8,357 nucleotides of DNA, from the NCBI GenBank assembly GCA_013696665.1, contig JACCYC010000375.1, positions 1-8,357 of the forward strand. The letters are read 5' to 3'. A program made the translations under genes and the position numbers. Source of the DNA: Burkholderiaceae bacterium. Its GTDB lineage: Bacteria > Pseudomonadota > Gammaproteobacteria > Burkholderiales > Burkholderiaceae_F. The first letter of the stretch is position 1, and every line of letters starts with the position of its first letter. Of the stretch, positions 1 through 5,936 are shown piece by piece. The notes below the pieces were generated by a model. The model saw nothing but the letters and a program-made list of their open reading frames with translations. It was not told the DNA's origin and made no database searches.

Positions 1-108
1 GCTCTCCGGTCTGACCAGAAAATAGACGACGCCGTTGTTGCGAGCCACCAATTTCTTCACTAGACGCTTGCCAATGAAGCCCGTAGCGCCGGTGACGAAG
101 TAAGTCAT
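1..108 (-). CDS. SDR-family NAD(P)-binding oxidoreductase, N-terminal fragment
   Basis: Only the first 36 codons are present; the gene runs off the left edge. The start is the ATG at 108-106, preceded by a good ribosome binding site (GGGAG, 120-116 on the minus strand). The peptide begins MTYFVTGATGFIG, which is the first beta strand and the glycine-rich TGxxGxxG nucleotide-binding loop of an extended short-chain dehydrogenase/reductase. It continues into a second beta strand ending FLVRPES. This N-terminus resembles the long SDR proteins related to fatty acyl-CoA reductases, but the substrate cannot be told from 36 residues. The gene is divergent from the phasin gene and shares its 158-bp upstream region, which may mean shared regulation. 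The Rossmann start is clear; a role in lipid or polyhydroxyalkanoate metabolism is inference from the neighbour only. Confidence 0.85.
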   Translation of the reverse strand, partial: MTYFVTGATGFIGKRLVKKLVARNNGVVYFLVRPES

Positions 109-266
109 CGGGTGTCTCCCCAAGTTGGAACCAGGTTAATTTTTTTTAGAGCTCACGCCAGTTTAGCTCCCGCACTAGAGGCCGGGTTCTATCCCGAGCG
201 TTGTCGCCGCCGGACCGCCCTCCTACACTGCACGCCCTCTACTTCATTAAAATGTGGGAGCAGCCG
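109..266. promoter_or_regulatory. Divergent intergenic region, SDR / phasin
   Basis: These 158 bp separate the divergent SDR and phasin starts and must hold the leaders, and probably the promoters, of both. Visible are an eight-T run at about 140-147, the SDR ribosome binding site at 116-120, and the phasin site GGGAG at 256-260. A TAAAAT hexamer at 248-253 is too close to the phasin start to be a convincing -10 box. I found no -35/-10 pair matching sigma-70 consensus well in either direction, so promoter positions are not assigned. The TetR-type regulator two genes downstream could bind here, but no clear long palindrome is visible. Confidence 0.45.
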
Positions 267-761
267 ATGGTTAAGAAACTCAAGGCAATGGCCGAAAAAT
301 CGCGCGGTGACAGCCAGTTGTCCGGTGCAATCAAGGAATCGGCGCACGAGATATGGCTCGCCGGCCTGGGTGCATTTGCCAAGGCGCAAGAGGAAGGCCA
401 GAAGGTCTTCAAGGCGCTGGTTCGTGAGGGCAGTTCCCTCCAGCAGCGTACGGTGAAAGTCACCGAAGACAAGATGACTGATGTCAGCGGTCGGGTCAAC
501 GATGTCACCAGCAAAGTCACCCAAGTCGCCGCTGATCTGCAAAAACAGGCGACCGGGACATGGGACAAGCTGGAAGGCGTGTTTGAGAAGCGGGTCGAGC
601 GCGCACTCGAGCGCCTGAGCGTACCGACCAAGAAAGAGATCAACGCGCTGGCTCAGCGCGTTGAAGAGCTCGGGCAGAACATGGCAAGAAGCACGCGCTC
701 GACGCCTGCGCGCAAGGCTTCGGCCAAGCGCGCAAAGTCGGCCAAAAAGACAGCGCGCTAG
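267..761 (+). CDS. Polyhydroxyalkanoate granule-associated protein (phasin, PhaF/PhaI type)
   Basis: The 164-residue product fits the phasin family that coats intracellular polyhydroxyalkanoate granules and controls their size and number. Residues 22-55 contain the typical block around IWLAGLGAFAKAQEEG followed by KVFKALVREG. Residues about 56-115 are a polar amphipathic helix rich in V, K, T and D. Residues 119-140 (SVPTKKEINALAQRVEELG) match the short coiled-coil oligomerisation segment of this family. The tail, 141-164, has 10 Lys/Arg in 24 residues with Ala/Ser between them, a short version of the histone-like tail of PhaF. The ATG at 267 is chosen because GGGAG lies 6 bp upstream. An in-frame ATG at 252 and an upstream reading frame from 201 have no comparable site and would add a non-family N-terminus. 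No PHA synthase is in the window. Confidence 0.9.
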   Translation: MVKKLKAMAEKSRGDSQLSGAIKESAHEIWLAGLGAFAKAQEEGQKVFKALVREGSSLQQRTVKVTEDKMTDVSGRVNDVTSKVTQVAADLQKQATGTWDKLEGVFEKRVERALERLSVPTKKEINALAQRVEELGQNMARSTRSTPARKASAKRAKSAKKTAR

Positions 762-775
762 TCTTGGAGGCAAGT

Positions 776-801
776 CCGGTGCTGTGACCCGACAGCACCG
801 G
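776..801. repeat. Perfect 26-bp inverted repeat between phasin and TetR genes
   Basis: Arms CCGGTGCTGT (776-785) and ACAGCACCGG (792-801) pair over all 10 bp around a 6-base loop, GACCCG. It starts 15 bp after the phasin stop codon. RNA from either strand would form a strong hairpin, but no T-run follows directly on the plus strand; the nearest is a seven-T run at 838-844, some 37 bp on, so this is not a standard intrinsic terminator. Alternatives are a 3'-end stabilising hairpin for the phasin mRNA, a weak or Rho-assisted terminator, or an operator for the TetR protein whose gene starts 73 bp downstream. The repeat is certain; its function is open. Confidence 0.8.
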
Positions 802-874
802 CAATTCGCTTTGGTCACGAACTTCGCTCTGGAACTCTTTTTTTCCAGCAACGGCGTCGCGCTATTCTGGCGTG

Positions 875-1534
875 ATGAACCGCAAGCCACCCCGCCGCAC
901 GCGCGAGCGCATCCTCGACCTTTCGCTGCGGCTATTCAACGACTTCGGCGAGCCCAATGTCAACACCACGTTGATTTCCGAGGAGATGAAGATCTCGCCG
1001 GGCAATCTGTACTACCACTTCAAGAACAAAGACGACATCATCAATTGCATTTTTCAGGAATTCGAGCGCGAGATCGATCAGGTGCTGGCGGTACCCACCG
1101 GGCGAGCCGCGAATGTCGAAGATGTCTGGCTGTTTCTTCATCTGCTGTTTGAACAGATCTGGAAATACCGATTTTTTTACCGCGACCTGAACAACCTGCT
1201 CGCGAACAATCGCGTTCTCGAACTCAAGTTCAAGCGTTTGCTGCAAGACAAAGTCGTGGTCGCACGCCGTTTGTGCGAAAGTCTGCAAGGTCCCGGCGAC
1301 CTCGACGCGAACGCGCAACAGGTCGATGCGCTGGCCACCAACATGGTCGTAGTGGCAACCTACTGGCTGTCATACGCATACGTCCTCGACCCACGCCGCT
1401 CCAATGATCCCGCAGTGGTTGACGTGGCACTTCAGCGCGGCTGTTATCAGGTGATGGCGTTAATGGCCCCGTATCTGACGGGCGATTCGCGACGCCTGCT
1501 GGAAAAACTCGCGGTCGAGTATCTGGGCGACTAG
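875..1534 (+). CDS. TetR/AcrR-family transcriptional regulator
   Basis: The 219-residue protein has a TetR DNA-binding domain at residues 8-60. It opens RRTRERILDLSLRLFNDFG, followed by the helix-turn-helix at about 31-48 ending in SPGNLYYHFKNKDD, the family signature in which the second HTH helix leads into YYHFKNK. Residues about 65-219 are the variable ligand-binding and dimerisation domain, helical, with the aromatic cluster IWKYRFFYRDLNNLL; no ligand can be predicted. A GTG at 872 directly precedes the ATG at 875, so start choice matters by one residue. The ribosome binding site is weak. The gene lies 113 bp after the phasin gene and 18 bp before the TPR gene, so it is probably cotranscribed with the latter. 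Control of the phasin/SDR pair is plausible, since Pseudomonas PhaD is a TetR-type activator of phasin genes, but this protein is not shown to be PhaD. Confidence 0.92.
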   Translation: MNRKPPRRTRERILDLSLRLFNDFGEPNVNTTLISEEMKISPGNLYYHFKNKDDIINCIFQEFEREIDQVLAVPTGRAANVEDVWLFLHLLFEQIWKYRFFYRDLNNLLANNRVLELKFKRLLQDKVVVARRLCESLQGPGDLDANAQQVDALATNMVVVATYWLSYAYVLDPRRSNDPAVVDVALQRGCYQVMALMAPYLTGDSRRLLEKLAVEYLGD

Positions 1535-1552
1535 TGCATTTAGGGAGACAAC

Positions 1553-2332
1553 ATGGCGAAGACCTGGACCAAATTTCCGCATTCAGACAAACGGTTCTTG
1601 TACACGCCGGCCATATTGAAGAAGTCGTGGGACCGACTGCATCGTGGAGATGCAGAACCGCTCCCAAAAAACGATGGGGTCATCGACGCGTGGATTGCTT
1701 TCCACGCAGGCTCTTTTCAGGAGGCGGCCGAGTTGGGTGAGCGCGCCGGCGCCGACGGGGTCAATGTAGCCAACAAATCGCAGGCGATTTACGCGAACTA
1801 CCTGGAAAGTGCCGATCGCAGAAAGCTCGAGCTTTTCGACGAAGTCGCAGCGCGGGCCGAGCGCTTGCAAAAAGATCAGCCCAAGAACGCGAACGCGTAC
1901 TACTGGCAAGCGTATGCACTCGGGCGATACGCCCAGGGAATCTCAATTACCAAGGCACTCACGCAAGGTATCGGCGGAAAGGTGAAAGCAGCGCTCGAAA
2001 CCACACTCAAGCTCGCTCCGAAGCACGCCGATGCGCACATTGCCTTAGGCGCGTACCACGCTGAAGTGATCGATAAAGTTGGAGCAATGATCGGCGGGTT
2101 GACCTATGGTGCCAAGAAAGACGTTGCACTGAAGAACTATCAGACAGCGTTGAAGCTAAATCCCGATTCGGCGATTGCCCGCATTGAGTATGCGAATGGA
2201 CTCGTCATGCTGGAGGGGAAAAAAGCGTTGCAACAGGCTGAGCAGCTGTATGCGGAGGCCGCCGGCTGCGAACCGATGGATGCTATGGAGAAGCTTGATG
2301 TCGAGCAGGCTCGCGCTGAAATCGAAGATTAA
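1553..2332 (+). CDS. TPR-type helical-repeat protein, uncharacterised
   Basis: The 259-residue protein has a strong ribosome binding site (AGGGAG, 7 bp before the ATG). It has no signal peptide or membrane segment and is probably cytoplasmic. Residues 43-105 form helix pairs beginning DAWIAFHAGSFQEAAELG. Residues 115-160 and 161-210 look like tetratricopeptide repeats: NAYYWQAYALGRYAQ, then a helix ending in LKLAPKHADAHIALGAYHAEV, then ALKNYQTALKLNPDSAIARIEYANGL. The spacing of the two repeats, interrupted by a Gly-rich linker (ISITKALTQGIGGK and GAMIGGLTYGAKK), recalls the RMDN/FAM82 family of TPR-like proteins; that comparison is from memory. TPR proteins usually act as protein-binding scaffolds. 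The gene follows the TetR gene by 18 bp and is probably in the same operon; no partner or reaction can be named. Its 3' end abuts the convergent DUF924 gene. Confidence 0.8.
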   Translation: MAKTWTKFPHSDKRFLYTPAILKKSWDRLHRGDAEPLPKNDGVIDAWIAFHAGSFQEAAELGERAGADGVNVANKSQAIYANYLESADRRKLELFDEVAARAERLQKDQPKNANAYYWQAYALGRYAQGISITKALTQGIGGKVKAALETTLKLAPKHADAHIALGAYHAEVIDKVGAMIGGLTYGAKKDVALKNYQTALKLNPDSAIARIEYANGLVMLEGKKALQQAEQLYAEAAGCEPMDAMEKLDVEQARAEIED

Positions 2333-2335
2333 TGT

Positions 2336-2905
2336 TTAGAAACGTGATCCCTGTTCTTGCAGAAATTCGATCTCCTCGCGCGTGGAGGCGCGGCCAAGGA
2401 TCTCGTTTCGATGAGGGAACCGCCCAAACCTCTTAATGACATCGAAGTGTTTGATCGCCCAGGACAGTGGGTCTGATAAACCATCGCCCGCGAGCTGCTC
2501 GAATAGCCTTACCGATTCTTCCTGATCGTTCAAGAACTCGGAATGCTCGAATGGCATGTACGCAAACCATCGCTCGACGAGCCGTAGCTTGCGATCGTCG
2601 CCCCGATCAACGAGTCCGGATGAAAGCTGCAATGCCTTGGGATCACCCGCGAACGATTGCGCAGTATCGCGGTAGATGTTGCGGGGAAATTGGTCAAGCA
2701 CGAGGATCGACGCAAGCGTCTCGAGTGGTGAATCGGTCTGTTGCGCATGATCGTCAAGCAAGGCAGCCTCAACGAGGTTGCCGAACTTCTCGCGAATCAA
2801 TTGATCAGTAGCCTCGGATTTGGTGAACCATAGCGTTCGCACTTTCCCCGCTTCCGCGTCGCCCGGGGCACCGAACCAGAAATCAATAACCGGACGCGCA
2901 TTCAT
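2336..2905 (-). CDS. DUF924 family protein
   Basis: The 189-residue protein matches the DUF924 family across its whole length. Landmarks in order are VIDFWFG (6-12), LWFTKS (25-30), LVLDQFPRNIYRD (68-80), WFAYMPFEHSE (113-123), IKHFDVIKRFGRFPHRNEILGR (151-172) and STREEIEFL near the end. The family is annotated as bacterial and eukaryotic proteins of unknown biochemical function with a TPR-like helical fold; the conserved DQFPRN and FGRFPHRN motifs may form a binding site. The start at 2905 gives the expected N-terminus, although no strong ribosome binding site precedes it. The leader is unusual: an intrinsic terminator for the upstream phosphatase gene ends only 17 bp before the ATG. The 3' end is 3 bp from the stop of the convergent TPR gene, so each transcript probably extends antisense into the other. 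Confidence 0.9.
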   Translation of the reverse strand: MNARPVIDFWFGAPGDAEAGKVRTLWFTKSEATDQLIREKFGNLVEAALLDDHAQQTDSPLETLASILVLDQFPRNIYRDTAQSFAGDPKALQLSSGLVDRGDDRKLRLVERWFAYMPFEHSEFLNDQEESVRLFEQLAGDGLSDPLSWAIKHFDVIKRFGRFPHRNEILGRASTREEIEFLQEQGSRF

Positions 2906-2922
2906 CGGGTGGCGATCACGCG

Positions 2923-2948
2923 AAAAAAAGGCGCCGCATGCGGCGCCC
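2923..2948 (-). terminator. Rho-independent terminator of the phosphatase gene
   Basis: On the minus strand a G+C-only 7-bp stem (GGCGCCG / CGGCGCC, 2947-2941 and 2936-2930) around loop CATG is followed at once by seven Ts (2929-2923). It begins 17 bp after the phosphatase stop codon, in the standard position. On the plus strand the stem is followed only by CTTTCTCT, so it would be weak in that direction. The T-run ends 17 bp before the DUF924 start codon. Confidence 0.9.
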
Positions 2949-2965
2949 TTTCTCTGAACCTCAGC

Positions 2966-3454
2966 TCACGCCGCCGCGTACATCGTGGCGCGCTTCCGAA
3001 CCACCTCGAGCAGGCCCTGACAGGCGTCCTCAACATAGTCGAGAACCGTACCAAACCCTTCCGGCCCACCGTAGTACGGGTCCGGAACGGTGGCCGCGTC
3101 GAATTCGCCCGCGTAGCGCATCAGCAGATGCAACTTGTGTTTCTGCTGCCGGGGGCACTGTTGCTGCAACAGCGACAGGTTCTCCCAGTCCATTGCGAGA
3201 ATCAGGTCGTATTCATGGAAATCGGACTGCGTGATCTGCCGCGCGCGCAGCTCGGTCAGCTCATAGCCGCGTTTGCGCGCAGCCTGCTGGCCACGCACGT
3301 CAGGTGGCTCGCCGACATGGTAGGCGTGCGTCCCCGCCGAGGCGATCTGCACAGTGTCTTCGAGGCCGGCGTCGCGCACCATCTTGCGGAACACCCCTTC
3401 CGCAATGGGAGAGCGGCACACATTACCCATGCAAACAAACAGTATTTTTGTCAT
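2966..3454 (-). CDS. Low-molecular-weight protein-tyrosine phosphatase
   Basis: The 162-residue cytoplasmic enzyme hydrolyses phosphotyrosine through a cysteinyl-phosphate intermediate. The P-loop near the N-terminus reads VCMGNVCRSP, giving the C-x5-R-S signature with nucleophile Cys8, the second Cys13 and Arg14. The general-acid loop VPDPYYGG supplies Asp125 followed by Pro-Tyr. SAGTHAYHVGEPPD and the mid-region LILAMDWENL are also family-typical, and the length is normal. A GTG immediately before the ATG (3457) is an alternative start; AAAGG lies upstream at 9 bp from the ATG and 6 bp from the GTG. It sits 189 bp downstream of uvrB on the same strand, a neighbour pair I recall from Burkholderiales, and is not next to capsule export genes, so a Wzb-like role in exopolysaccharide export is not supported by context. 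Confidence 0.95.
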   Translation of the reverse strand: MTKILFVCMGNVCRSPIAEGVFRKMVRDAGLEDTVQIASAGTHAYHVGEPPDVRGQQAARKRGYELTELRARQITQSDFHEYDLILAMDWENLSLLQQQCPRQQKHKLHLLMRYAGEFDAATVPDPYYGGPEGFGTVLDYVEDACQGLLEVVRKRATMYAAA

Positions 3455-3643
3455 CACATATCGCCTTTAAGTGACGGGACCAACCGCCTGTTCAGTGGGC
3501 TTGTGGCCCCCTGTCAAATGCCAAATGCGCCGGAAGCCGGCACCGTGATGGAGCAGACCCGTCAGCCCTAGCAAAGTTCGCGCCTTCTACAACTGTTACT
3601 ACAAAAATCGGGGCAGTCCCACATGGCACAAGCGCCGCGCGGG
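3455..3643 (-). promoter_or_regulatory. uvrB–phosphatase spacer with a candidate phosphatase promoter
   Basis: The 189 bp between the uvrB stop and the phosphatase start hold no gene that I can see. On the minus strand there is a perfect -35 hexamer TTGACA (3517-3512); 17 bp downstream the hexamer TGAACA (3494-3489) is only a poor -10. Overlapping the -35 box is a tandem 7-bp repeat, CAAATGC twice at 3515-3528 on the plus strand. A short hairpin GCCGG-AAG-CCGGC lies at 3529-3541. These suggest that the phosphatase has its own promoter, but the weak -10 keeps confidence low. No convincing uvrB terminator was found here. Confidence 0.35.
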
Positions 3644-5707
3644 TTAGGCCGCTTTGTCCGGCGCGACCAGGGCAGCCACGTTGGTAGCCCCTCCCGCTCC
3701 GAACACTTGTTCCTTCAACAGCACCAACTGGTCGCGCACCCGCGCCGCCTTCTCGAACTCCAGATTCTTCGCGTGCTCGAACATCTGCTTCTCCAAGCGC
3801 TTGATTTCCCTGGAAACCTGCTTTTCCGACATCACTTCGTACTCCGCGGCGTCCGATGCGGCTTTACGGTCATGTCGCTCCGTTGTGGCGTCGTACACGC
3901 CGTCGATCATCTCGCGCACGTCTTTTACAATGCTGCGGGGAACGATGCCATTGGCCGCGTTAAATGCAGTTTGTTTCTCGCGTCGACGGTCGGTCTCGTC
4001 AATCGCGCGCTGCATCGAATCAGTCACCCTGTCGGCATACATGATCGCCATGCCATTTAGATTGCGGGCTGCGCGTCCAATGGTCTGAATGAGCGACCGC
4101 TCCGAGCGCAAGAAGCCTTCCTTGTCCGCATCGAGGATGGCCACCAGCGACACTTCAGGCAGGTCCAGACCTTCGCGCAACAGGTTGATACCCACGATCA
4201 CGTCGAACACGCCGGCGCGCAGGTCGCGAATGATTTCAACGCGCTCGACGGTGTCAATATCCGAATGCAGGTAACGCACCTTGACGCCATGCTCGGACAG
4301 GAATTCGGTCAAATCCTCCGCCATGCGCTTGGTGAGCGTAGTAATCAGCACCCGATCGCCCTGGTCGGTCCGCAGCTTGATCTCGGAGAGCACGTCGTCG
4401 ACCTGTGTGCGCGCGGGCCGGACCTGGATTTGCGGATCGACAAGTCCGGTCGGACGCGCCACTTGCTCAACCACCTGGGACGAATGCTCCAACTCGTAAT
4501 TGGCAGGCGTCGCGGATACGAAAATCGAACGCCGCATCTTGCGTTCAAATTCGTCGAAGCGCAGCGGCCGGTTGTCCAGCGCTGATGGCAGCCGGAATCC
4601 GAACTCGACCAGCGTTTCCTTACGCGCGCGGTCACCCCGATACATGCCGCCGAGCTGCGGAATTGTCACGTGCGACTCGTCGATCACCATCAATGCATCC
4701 GGGGGCAAATAATCTACGAGCGTGGCCGGGGGCTCGCCCGGCATCGCGCCGGAAATATGGCGTGTGTAGTTCTCAATCCCTCGGCAGAAACCAAGCTCGT
4801 TCATCATTTCAATATCGAACCGCGTACGTTGCTCGATGCGCTGGGCCTCCACCAACTTGCCCTGCGCCACGAATGATTCGATACGCTCCTTGAGCTCTTG
4901 CTTGATGTTTTCGATCGCCCGCACCACGTTTTGTCGCGGCGTTACAAAGTGCGACGAGGGATACACCGTAAAGCGCGGAATCTTCTGGCGCACGCGGCCT
5001 GTCAGCGGATCAAATAACTGGATCGAATCCACTTCGTCGTCGTACAAATCGACTCGGACGGCCAGCTCTGCATGCTCGGCAGGGAAAATGTCGATCGTGT
5101 CGCCACGCACGCGGAACGTTCCGCGGGTGAAATCCATGTCGCTTCGCTTGTACTGCATCTGCGTCAGCCGCACGATGATGTCACGCTGGCTCAACCGGTC
5201 GTTATGCCGCAGAGTCAGCACCATCGAGTGGTAATCCGACGGATTCCCGATGCCATAAATGGCCGACACCGTGGCGACGATCACGACATCGCGACGCTCC
5301 AGCAGAGATTTAGTAGCCGACAGCCGCATCTGCTCGATGTGCTCGTTGATGCTGCTGTCTTTTTCGATATAGAGGTCGCGCGAGGGAACATAAGCCTCGG
5401 GCTGGTAATAGTCGTAATATGAAACGAAGTACTCAATGGCGTTGTTCGGAAAGAACTCGCGCATTTCCGAATACAGTTGCGCGGCGAGTGTTTTGTTCGG
5501 CGCAAGCACCAGCGTGGGACAGCCGATCTGCGCGATAACATTCGCCATGGTGTAGGTCTTACCGGAGCCGGTGACGCCAAGCAGCGTTTGAAACGCGAGA
5601 CCATCGGCCAGGCCCTCCGCAAGGCGCACGATCGCCTGCGGCTGATCACCCGCCGCGGTAAACGGCTGATTCAGCTGAAACGGAGAGTTCGGAAATGTGG
5701 CGATCAT
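3644..5707 (-). CDS. uvrB: Excinuclease ABC subunit B (UvrB)
   Basis: UvrB is the damage-verifying helicase-like subunit of nucleotide excision repair: UvrA loads it on DNA and it recruits UvrC for incision. The 687-residue product is close to the usual length (673 in E. coli). Numbering from the ATG: AGDQPQAI at 19-26; Walker A GVTGSGKT at 44-51; the tyrosine-rich beta-hairpin YYDYYQPEAYVPS at 97-109, which clamps the DNA strand; Walker B-type DESH at 343-346; FVSATP at 396-401; GINLLREGLDLPE at 506-518; helicase motif VI QTIGRAARN at 541-549; and the C-terminal UVR domain at about 633-667 that contacts UvrC. All key motifs are intact. A TTG at 5728 would add seven residues, and neither start has a good ribosome binding site. 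I saw no CTGT-N8-ACAG LexA box in the 229 bp upstream. Confidence 0.99.
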   Translation of the reverse strand: MIATFPNSPFQLNQPFTAAGDQPQAIVRLAEGLADGLAFQTLLGVTGSGKTYTMANVIAQIGCPTLVLAPNKTLAAQLYSEMREFFPNNAIEYFVSYYDYYQPEAYVPSRDLYIEKDSSINEHIEQMRLSATKSLLERRDVVIVATVSAIYGIGNPSDYHSMVLTLRHNDRLSQRDIIVRLTQMQYKRSDMDFTRGTFRVRGDTIDIFPAEHAELAVRVDLYDDEVDSIQLFDPLTGRVRQKIPRFTVYPSSHFVTPRQNVVRAIENIKQELKERIESFVAQGKLVEAQRIEQRTRFDIEMMNELGFCRGIENYTRHISGAMPGEPPATLVDYLPPDALMVIDESHVTIPQLGGMYRGDRARKETLVEFGFRLPSALDNRPLRFDEFERKMRRSIFVSATPANYELEHSSQVVEQVARPTGLVDPQIQVRPARTQVDDVLSEIKLRTDQGDRVLITTLTKRMAEDLTEFLSEHGVKVRYLHSDIDTVERVEIIRDLRAGVFDVIVGINLLREGLDLPEVSLVAILDADKEGFLRSERSLIQTIGRAARNLNGMAIMYADRVTDSMQRAIDETDRRREKQTAFNAANGIVPRSIVKDVREMIDGVYDATTERHDRKAASDAAEYEVMSEKQVSREIKRLEKQMFEHAKNLEFEKAARVRDQLVLLKEQVFGAGGATNVAALVAPDKAA

Positions 5708-5936
5708 CGAAATTTTGCGGTGCGGCAACCACCGCTGAGGGCCATCTTAACAGCCGACGCGTGAAAAGCCTAGACCCCTTAAAGTTTAAAAGGTAAGCTT
5801 TGTGTATAGAAAACAAAGTGTTATGTCTTATTTTGAAAAAGTTTATTAACATTCAAACGCTCGACCTGCAACCTTGTCCCGGACCGGACCCATGCACTGC
5901 CGCATCGGACATGCTAGGTAACGAGGCTGTTTCGCA
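5708..5936. promoter_or_regulatory. AT-rich divergent promoter region, uvrB / phosphopantetheinyl transferase
   Basis: This 229-bp region separates two divergent genes. Its centre is sharply AT-rich compared with the flanking genes: 54 of the 70 bases at 5781-5850 are A or T. It contains a perfect palindrome TTAAA-G-TTTAA (5779-5789) and an inverted repeat with arms CTTTGT (5798-5803) and ACAAAG (5813-5818) separated by 9 bp. On the minus strand TATACA (5808-5803) is a fair -10 for uvrB, with AAGACA 15 bp upstream as a poor -35. No pair is strong enough to call on the plus strand. Promoters of both genes are expected here; exact positions are uncertain. Confidence 0.5.

Noticed and set aside
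201..266. Phasin reading frame extended upstream to 201
   Set aside because: The extra 22 residues do not look like the family N-terminus, and the only good ribosome binding site (256-260) serves the ATG at 267.
829..848. CTGGA ... TCCAG inverted repeat with seven Ts, before the TetR start
   Set aside because: The arms are 5 bp and the T-run lies in the loop, not after the stem, so it does not form a terminator.
189..890. 233-codon minus-strand open frame antisense to the phasin gene
   Set aside because: It lies opposite a clear phasin gene with family motifs, has no ribosome binding site or recognisable domain, and has the Cys/Arg/Leu-rich composition of an antisense shadow.
2909..3571. 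220-codon plus-strand open frame opposite the phosphatase gene
   Set aside because: The other strand encodes an intact low-molecular-weight phosphatase with all catalytic residues; this frame has no recognisable motif and begins at the edge of the terminator.
3603..3620. Possible uvrB terminator: GGG/CCC stem with five Ts on the minus strand
   Set aside because: The stem has only 3 bp and the T-run is short, so it is too weak to call.
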